6,214 bases of DNA, taken from the NCBI GenBank assembly GCA_946612175.1, contig CAMOEO010000182.1:1-6214 (forward strand). The letters run 5' to 3'. Shown piece by piece: positions 1-4,064 of the stretch. The position numbers were made by a program, and so were the translations under genes. A model generated the notes under the pieces. It did no database searches. It was not told the origin of the DNA and saw only the letters and a program-made list of their open reading frames with translations. Each line of letters starts with the position of its first letter. Position 1 is the first letter of the stretch. The stretch comes from an uncultured Verrucomicrobiota bacterium. Lineage in GTDB: Bacteria; Verrucomicrobiota; Kiritimatiellia; RFP12; UBA3636.

Positions 1-2
1 CC

Positions 3-467
3 TTCGCCAACGCGTTCCTCGGCGTGATGCACTCGATGGCGCACAAGCTCGGCGCCTTCCACCACATCCCGCACGGCATCGCCAACGCGCTCATGATGGA
101 GGAGGTCCTGCGCTTCAACGCCGACCCCGTGCCGCGCAAGATGGGCACGTTCCCGCAGTACGCCTACCCGCACGCGCTCGAACGCTACCTGGAGGTGGCC
201 GACGCGCTCGGCATCGGCGGCGCGTCCAAGGGCGAGAAGTTCAACAACCTCCTCAAGGCGATCCGCGCGCTCCAGAAGCGCATCGGCATCAAGCCGACGA
301 TCCGCGACTACGTCCCCGACGAGAAGGACTTCCTCGCCCGCCTCGACGACATGGCCCTGCAGGCCTTCGACGACCAGTGCACCGGCGCCAACCCGCGCTA
401 CCCGCTCGTCTCCGAGATCAAGCAGATGTACCTCAACGCCTACTACGGGAAACATGTCGAAGTCTAA
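3..467 (+). CDS. adhE: Bifunctional aldehyde-alcohol dehydrogenase AdhE, C-terminal fragment (iron-dependent alcohol dehydrogenase domain)
   Basis: The reading frame is open from the window edge and ends with TAA at 465-467, giving 154 visible residues. They match the end of the iron-dependent alcohol dehydrogenase half of AdhE, which reduces acetaldehyde to ethanol with NADH in the cytoplasm and so closes mixed-acid fermentation. Visible signatures are HSMAHKLGAFHHIPHG, whose first and last histidines (codons 30-32 and 72-74) fit the two Fe-binding histidines of the family, and the AdhE-type ending AFDDQCTGANPRYPLVSEIK. The FPQYAYPHALERY segment also favours AdhE over a stand-alone FucO-type enzyme. 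The protein stops soon after YYGKHVEV, so it lacks the long charged tail of E. coli AdhE. The acetaldehyde dehydrogenase half lies outside the window, so bifunctionality is inferred. A GTG at 24 is internal, not a start. Confidence 0.93.
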   Translation, partial: FANAFLGVMHSMAHKLGAFHHIPHGIANALMMEEVLRFNADPVPRKMGTFPQYAYPHALERYLEVADALGIGGASKGEKFNNLLKAIRALQKRIGIKPTIRDYVPDEKDFLARLDDMALQAFDDQCTGANPRYPLVSEIKQMYLNAYYGKHVEV

Positions 468-496
468 CGACCTTCGGTCGCCGACTTCGACGTGTT
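451..496 (+). repeat. Two-tier hairpin spanning the adhE stop codon
   Basis: Positions 451-464 pair with 483-496 over 14 positions (13 Watson-Crick pairs and one G-U). Inside, 468-472 (CGACC) pair with 476-480 (GGTCG) around a TTC loop. The adhE stop codon TAA (465-467) forms one side of the internal loop and CC (481-482) the other. The element is followed by A residues, not T's, so on the + strand it is not a classical intrinsic terminator. It could protect the adhE mRNA 3' end, limit read-through into the kinase gene, or act by another route to stop transcription. The base pairing is read directly; the role is inference. Confidence 0.6.
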
Positions 497-524
497 AAAA
501 AATCGCAAACGCTTTCACACCACC

Positions 525-1367
525 ATGAAAAAGTCCTCTACCGACAAGGCCGCCGCCAAGGTCGCCAAAGTCACCAAAGCCCCCAAGGTCTCCAAGCCCG
601 CCAAGAAGGCCCCCGCTGCGGGCGACGAGGTCCTGCAGGAGCGCACCGGCAAGCTCATCGTGCGCGACGGCGCCACGGTCCTGAAGATCTTCGGGCCGGA
701 ATACAAGGTCAGCGACATCCTCAACGAGGCCATGAACGAGGCCCGCGCCGCCGAGACCGGCCTGCCGGTCCCGAAGGTGCTCGAGGTTCTCAAGCTCCGC
801 GAGCACTGGTGCATCCGCCGCGAGTTCGTCGCGGGCAAGACCCTCGCCGACGCGATGGCCGCCGACAAGCGCCATCTCGACAGACTGCTCGCGCAGTTCG
901 TCGCGATCCAGGCGGAGATCTTCAAGAAGACCTCCGCCCGCATGGGCAACCTCTCCGACAAGCTCGACCGCCAGATCAGCGCCTCGCCGCTCCCGCGCGA
1001 GACGCGCTACGACCTGCACGTGCGGCTGCAGGGGCTCCCGCGCGGCACCGCGCTCTGCCACGGCGACTTCAACCCCTCCAACGTGATCATCACGCCGAAG
1101 GGCGACTGGCGCGTCATCGACTGGGCGCACGTGCGCCTGGGCGACCCGCTGGCCGACGTCGCGCGCTCCTACCTGCTCTTCTGGCTCTCGGGCCACGTCG
1201 CCGCCGCGGAGAAGTACATGGCCCTCGCGTGCGAGGCCCTCGGCGCGCAGGTCCCCGACGTGCAGAAGTGGCTTCCGGTCGTCGCCGCCGCCGAATCGGC
1301 CAAGGCGGAGGACCAAAAGACGCTCGACCTGCTCTCCCACTGGGCGAGCGTGGTCGACTACGTCTAG
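525..1367 (+). CDS. APH/choline-kinase-superfamily phosphotransferase with lysine-rich N-terminal tail
   Basis: This is a 280-residue protein with the signatures of the aminoglycoside phosphotransferase/choline kinase fold, which transfers phosphate from ATP to a small molecule. The likely ATP-binding lysine is K54 in VLKIF. The catalytic loop is HGDFNPSN at 179-186 (catalytic D181, metal-binding N186), and the second metal-binding aspartate is D199 in VIDW, followed by GDPLADVARSYLLFW. Residues 1-35 are an unstructured K/A/P-rich tail with about ten lysines. The ATG at 525 was chosen over an in-frame GTG at 492, which lies inside the hairpin behind adhE and would add 11 atypical residues. 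An A-rich stretch (497-508) precedes the start, but there is no evident Shine-Dalgarno. The gene begins 57 nt after adhE on the same strand and may be co-transcribed. The substrate is unknown; nothing visible supports antibiotic resistance, and small-alcohol, amino-sugar or choline-like substrates are all possible. Confidence 0.85.
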   Translation: MKKSSTDKAAAKVAKVTKAPKVSKPAKKAPAAGDEVLQERTGKLIVRDGATVLKIFGPEYKVSDILNEAMNEARAAETGLPVPKVLEVLKLREHWCIRREFVAGKTLADAMAADKRHLDRLLAQFVAIQAEIFKKTSARMGNLSDKLDRQISASPLPRETRYDLHVRLQGLPRGTALCHGDFNPSNVIITPKGDWRVIDWAHVRLGDPLADVARSYLLFWLSGHVAAAEKYMALACEALGAQVPDVQKWLPVVAAAESAKAEDQKTLDLLSHWASVVDYV

Positions 1368-1394
1368 CGCACTTCCCGAAAGAACACATAGCCC

Positions 1395-1431
1395 CGGAAC
1401 GGCACGGAACTCCTCGTTCCGTGCCGTTCCG
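1395..1431. terminator. Perfect 16-bp hairpin between convergent genes, probable bidirectional terminator
   Basis: Left arm 1395-1410 and right arm 1416-1431 are exact reverse complements around the loop TCCTC. The hairpin lies between the ends of the + strand kinase (1367) and the - strand symporter (1473), where a shared terminator is expected. Neither side carries a proper T-tract: the + side reads ATGTCTCTG, and the - side is only mildly T-rich after about ten bases. It may therefore stop transcription inefficiently, with Rho, or mainly stabilise mRNA 3' ends. Its arm shares a 12-mer with the hairpin at 3990-4013, so a repeat-family origin is also possible. Confidence 0.65.
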
Positions 1432-1472
1432 ATGTCTCTGAAAAGCGGAGCATAGGGGAGGCCAGGCCCGCG

Positions 1473-3878
1473 CTACTCCGTCTTCTCGTCAACCTCCTCA
1501 AGGGCGGCCTTGTCGGCGAGGGAGACGTGCCCCTCGACGCGGCCGTCGTCCAGGTCGTTCGTCTCCTTGCGGGCGGCCAGGTCGCGGAAGAGCTGGCGCA
1601 GGCCGATGAAGCCGCCCACGCCGAACCACACCGTGGTCACGCAGGCCAGGAGGCACGGGACGATGAAGAACTGGATGACGAAATACCAGCTCCACCACTC
1701 GACCGGCCACGGCCGGAAGACGTTCCACACGACCACGCCCGCGAAGGCCAGAAGGAATCCGTAGACGAAGCTCCAGAGGAACACTCCCCACGCGATCGCC
1801 TTGTCGCCACGGCTGTATTCCGGCGTGATGCCGATGAGGTTGGAGAACACCGTGCGCAGCGTCCACTTCTGCCGGATCTCGCGCTTCTCGCCGAGGCCGT
1901 ACTTGCCGCGGTGCAGCATGCGCTCGAGGTTGAACGGCTTCCGGCACGTGAGCCGCGAGACGCCGAGGTACAGGATGACGCAGAGGACCGAGAGGAAGAA
2001 GTTGAACTCGATGGCGTTCACCGGGCACTTGACGGCGTCCATCTGCCAGTGGATGTACGGCTCGAAGGGCGACGAGAGCCACCGCAGGGCGCGGTCGAAG
2101 GACTCGACGAGCCCCGCCTTGGCGATGGCCGGGTACACCGTCTCCGCCCACTTGAGCTGGACGAAGACGTAGGAGACGCTCAGCGAGACGCTCGTGACGA
2201 GCGCGGTCCACGCGCCGGCCGTCGTGCCGACGCGCGTATAGAGCCCGAAGGTCATGACCGCGCCGGCGCCGCCCTCCCACATGGCGCAGACGAGCACGAC
2301 GAACATGTTGTAGTAGTCCATCTGCTTCATCCAGTAGGAGCCGGCGAGGAAGAACACGCCGATGCAGATGGAGACGATGCGGATCATCCACAGGTGCCCG
2401 CGCGGCGTGAAGGGCTTCTTCTTCAGCGGCAGCACGACGTCCTGCGCGAGCGTGAGCGCGGCGCTGTAGATGCGCGTGTCGTCCGTGGAGAGCATCGCCA
2501 GGAAGAGCAGCAGCGCGAAGAGTCCGAAGAGCCCCGGCGGCAGCAGCGCCCGCATCGTGACGGAGAGGTTCTGCTGGTAGTAGAGCGTGCGGCACCGCTG
2601 GAAGGCGTCGTTGGCCTTGCCCTCGGCGTCGATGAGCGCCTTCTCGCGGGCCTCGCCGACCACGCCCGCCGCGTCGAGCTCGGCGGTCTTCCGGTCGCGC
2701 GCGTCGTCCTTCAGCGCGCCGTGGATGACGTCGAGGAACGCGGTGTCGAGGTTCCGGTCCTGCGAGAGCGGCGGATCGACGCCGATCTCGTGAACCTGCG
2801 GCGGGACGGCCGCAACGGCGGCCTTGACGACCTCGCGGAGGTGCGGATCCGTGTTGGACGGATCGGCCGACGTGTTCTTGAACACGGCGTCCGCCACGCG
2901 GACGGAGAGGTCCTTGCGGACGGCGTTGGCCTCGGGCGCGAAGTCCTTGTGGTTCAGGAAGGCGATGAGCGCCGCGGCGATCAGCACGTAGAACACGTTG
3001 ATGATCGCGTTACGCCAGGTGCCGAGCAGACCCGCCATCTTCTGCTCCTGCGGGCTCTTCGCGGCGGAGGAATAGCCCGCGCCGATCCAGTTGGCTCGGT
3101 TCATGACCGTCCCGTAGACCGCCACGATCACGACCGTGAAGAGGTTGAAGTCCCGCAGCTTCGAGATGTCGTAGGGGTTGATGAAGCTCTCCCCCGCCAC
3201 GCGGTCGGCCATCACCGGCATGATCTCGCCGCCCACCGAGAACTTCCAGAAGAGGAACACCACGAAGATGGCCAGTGCCGGGTAGAGGATCATGCCCTGG
3301 ATCGTGTCCGTGATCACGAGCGCGAGCGTCCCGCCGAAACAGATGAGCGAGATCGCGAGCGTGAGGAAGAGGATCATGAGCGACACGTAGGTCGAGAGCT
3401 CGATCCCGAGGACGTGGTACGTCTGCGGCAGGTCGAGCATCTGGATGAAGAAGCGCGCCGCGATGGCGGGCATGATCATGTTGGCGAGCATCTCCGCGAG
3501 CGAGCGGAGCCCCGCCGCGACGATGCGGAAGCGCCGGCTGTAGCGCATCTCCAGGAACTGCCCGAGGCTCATCGCGCGCGTCTCGCGGAAGCGGTAGGCG
3601 ATGTACCCCGTGAGCCCCAGCACGATCCACAGGGGCGCGAGGACGGAGCTCCAGAAGCCGACCGAGAAGCCCGTCTTGTACCGCATCTCGATGTAGCCGA
3701 CGAGCCCGATGATCGAAAGCGAGTTGGCCACGTCCCCCATCGAGATCACATACCGCCCGCACAGGCGCCCGGCCGAGAGGAAGTCGGACACGCCGCGCAC
3801 GTAGCGCCGGGTGCGGAACCCCATGTACATCACGAAGCACACGGGGAGGATCAGGATCAGCCAGTCGTACCAGCTCAT
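1473..3878 (-). CDS. Sodium:solute symporter family (SSS) transporter with large extracytoplasmic insert
   Basis: This is an 801-residue inner-membrane protein of the SSS family (LeuT fold), which couples Na+ entry to uptake of sugars, sugar acids or related solutes. It starts at MSWYDWLILILP, forming the first membrane helix (about 3-21), and about 15 hydrophobic segments follow. The RRYVRGVSDFLSAGRLCGRY stretch (24-43) is typical of the family. In the helix near 445-470, A461, S464 and T465 in AMLSTDDT align with vSGLT A361, S364 and S365, the sodium site, so that site looks intact. Residues 310-440 form a hydrophilic insert between two helices, and the charged C-tail should be cytoplasmic. 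The protein is longer than the usual 500-600 residues. In-frame ATGs upstream (3989, 4013) would add 37 or 45 hydrophilic residues encoded by hairpin DNA and are less likely starts. No clear Shine-Dalgarno is seen. Substrate unknown; the upstream hydrolase gene suggests a carbohydrate. Confidence 0.92.
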   Translation of the reverse strand: MSWYDWLILILPVCFVMYMGFRTRRYVRGVSDFLSAGRLCGRYVISMGDVANSLSIIGLVGYIEMRYKTGFSVGFWSSVLAPLWIVLGLTGYIAYRFRETRAMSLGQFLEMRYSRRFRIVAAGLRSLAEMLANMIMPAIAARFFIQMLDLPQTYHVLGIELSTYVSLMILFLTLAISLICFGGTLALVITDTIQGMILYPALAIFVVFLFWKFSVGGEIMPVMADRVAGESFINPYDISKLRDFNLFTVVIVAVYGTVMNRANWIGAGYSSAAKSPQEQKMAGLLGTWRNAIINVFYVLIAAALIAFLNHKDFAPEANAVRKDLSVRVADAVFKNTSADPSNTDPHLREVVKAAVAAVPPQVHEIGVDPPLSQDRNLDTAFLDVIHGALKDDARDRKTAELDAAGVVGEAREKALIDAEGKANDAFQRCRTLYYQQNLSVTMRALLPPGLFGLFALLLFLAMLSTDDTRIYSAALTLAQDVVLPLKKKPFTPRGHLWMIRIVSICIGVFFLAGSYWMKQMDYYNMFVVLVCAMWEGGAGAVMTFGLYTRVGTTAGAWTALVTSVSLSVSYVFVQLKWAETVYPAIAKAGLVESFDRALRWLSSPFEPYIHWQMDAVKCPVNAIEFNFFLSVLCVILYLGVSRLTCRKPFNLERMLHRGKYGLGEKREIRQKWTLRTVFSNLIGITPEYSRGDKAIAWGVFLWSFVYGFLLAFAGVVVWNVFRPWPVEWWSWYFVIQFFIVPCLLACVTTVWFGVGGFIGLRQLFRDLAARKETNDLDDGRVEGHVSLADKAALEEVDEKTE

Positions 3879-3953
3879 GACGTCGTTTCTGCTTGCGTTG
3901 GTTGGAGATGCGACGGAACGGCATCGCTCCCTCGGCTTCGGCGAATCGGGACG

Positions 3954-3977
3954 AAAAACGCAGGTCGAGACCCCTGC
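3954..3977 (-). promoter_or_regulatory. Possible small attenuator hairpin in the symporter leader
   Basis: Reading the - strand, GCAGG (3977-3973) can pair with CCTGC (3964-3960) around an 8-base loop, and after one G come five T's (3958-3954). This has the form of a short intrinsic terminator between the predicted promoter and the symporter start codon. The stem is only 5 bp, so it is a weak candidate and may be chance in GC-rich DNA. Confidence 0.25.
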
Positions 3978-3989
3978 TCGGTTTTCCAT

Positions 3990-4013
3990 GTGCCGTCCCT
4001 TGGGGAACGGCAC
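3990..4013 (-). repeat. Leader hairpin at the predicted 5' end of the symporter mRNA
   Basis: On the - strand, GTGCCGTTCC (4013-4004) pairs with GGGACGGCAC (3999-3990) around the loop CCAA, with one G-U pair in an otherwise perfect 10-bp stem. It begins 6-7 bases downstream of the predicted -10 box, which is where transcription would start, so it could cap the mRNA 5' end. Part of it (CCGTGCCGTTCC, 4015-4004) is identical to the arm of the hairpin at 1395-1431. There is no T-tract after it, so it is a poor terminator for the upstream gene. Confidence 0.5.
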
Positions 4014-4019
4014 GGCGTC

Positions 4020-4048
4020 AATCTACCACACCGTCCGTTGTCTGGCAA
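4020..4048 (-). promoter_or_regulatory. Sigma70-like promoter for the symporter gene
   Basis: On the - strand TTGCCA (4048-4043; five of six match TTGACA) is followed by a 17-base spacer and TAGATT (4025-4020; four of six match TATAAT). It sits in the least GC-rich part of the neighbourhood, 142 bases before the symporter start codon, and faces the right way. Transcription would start near 4013. This suggests that the symporter can be expressed independently of the hydrolase gene upstream. It is judged by consensus match only. Confidence 0.5.
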
Positions 4049-4064
4049 CTACACGAAAGTGTAG
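4049..4064 (-). promoter_or_regulatory. 16-bp palindrome abutting the -35 box, possible operator
   Basis: CTACAC and GTGTAG are perfect 6-bp inverted repeats separated by four bases. The element includes the stop codon of the hydrolase gene and ends exactly where the predicted -35 box begins. Its size and position suit a dimeric regulator of the carbohydrate-use module. It could equally be a small mRNA hairpin at the end of the upstream gene. No regulator gene is in the window. Confidence 0.35.

Noticed and set aside
492..524. GTG at 492 as start of the kinase
   Set aside because: It lies within the stem of the hairpin behind adhE, and the added residues have no family resemblance; ATG at 525 is simpler.
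468..524. Promoter for the kinase gene in the adhE spacer
   Set aside because: An A/T-rich stretch resembling a -10 box exists (495-500), but I found no acceptable -35 box at the right spacing.
495..1340. Open frame on the - strand opposite the kinase gene
   Set aside because: Gly/Leu/Asp/Arg-biased translation without motifs; the + strand carries HGDFNPSN and VIDW.
525..1367. Kinase as an antibiotic resistance gene
   Set aside because: The superfamily is broad and mostly not resistance-related. No mobile element or resistance context is present, and the sequence does not resemble a known APH subclass I can name.
377..1441. Open frame of 354 codons on the + strand overlapping adhE and the kinase in another frame
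   Set aside because: It is arginine-rich, has no domain, and overlaps two genes with strong family motifs. It arises from high GC at third positions.
1527..4064. Open frame of 845 codons on the + strand opposite the whole symporter gene
   Set aside because: It is the antisense shadow of a GC-rich gene. Its translation is dominated by R, E, D, H and A with no recognisable domain, while the - strand encodes a clear membrane protein.
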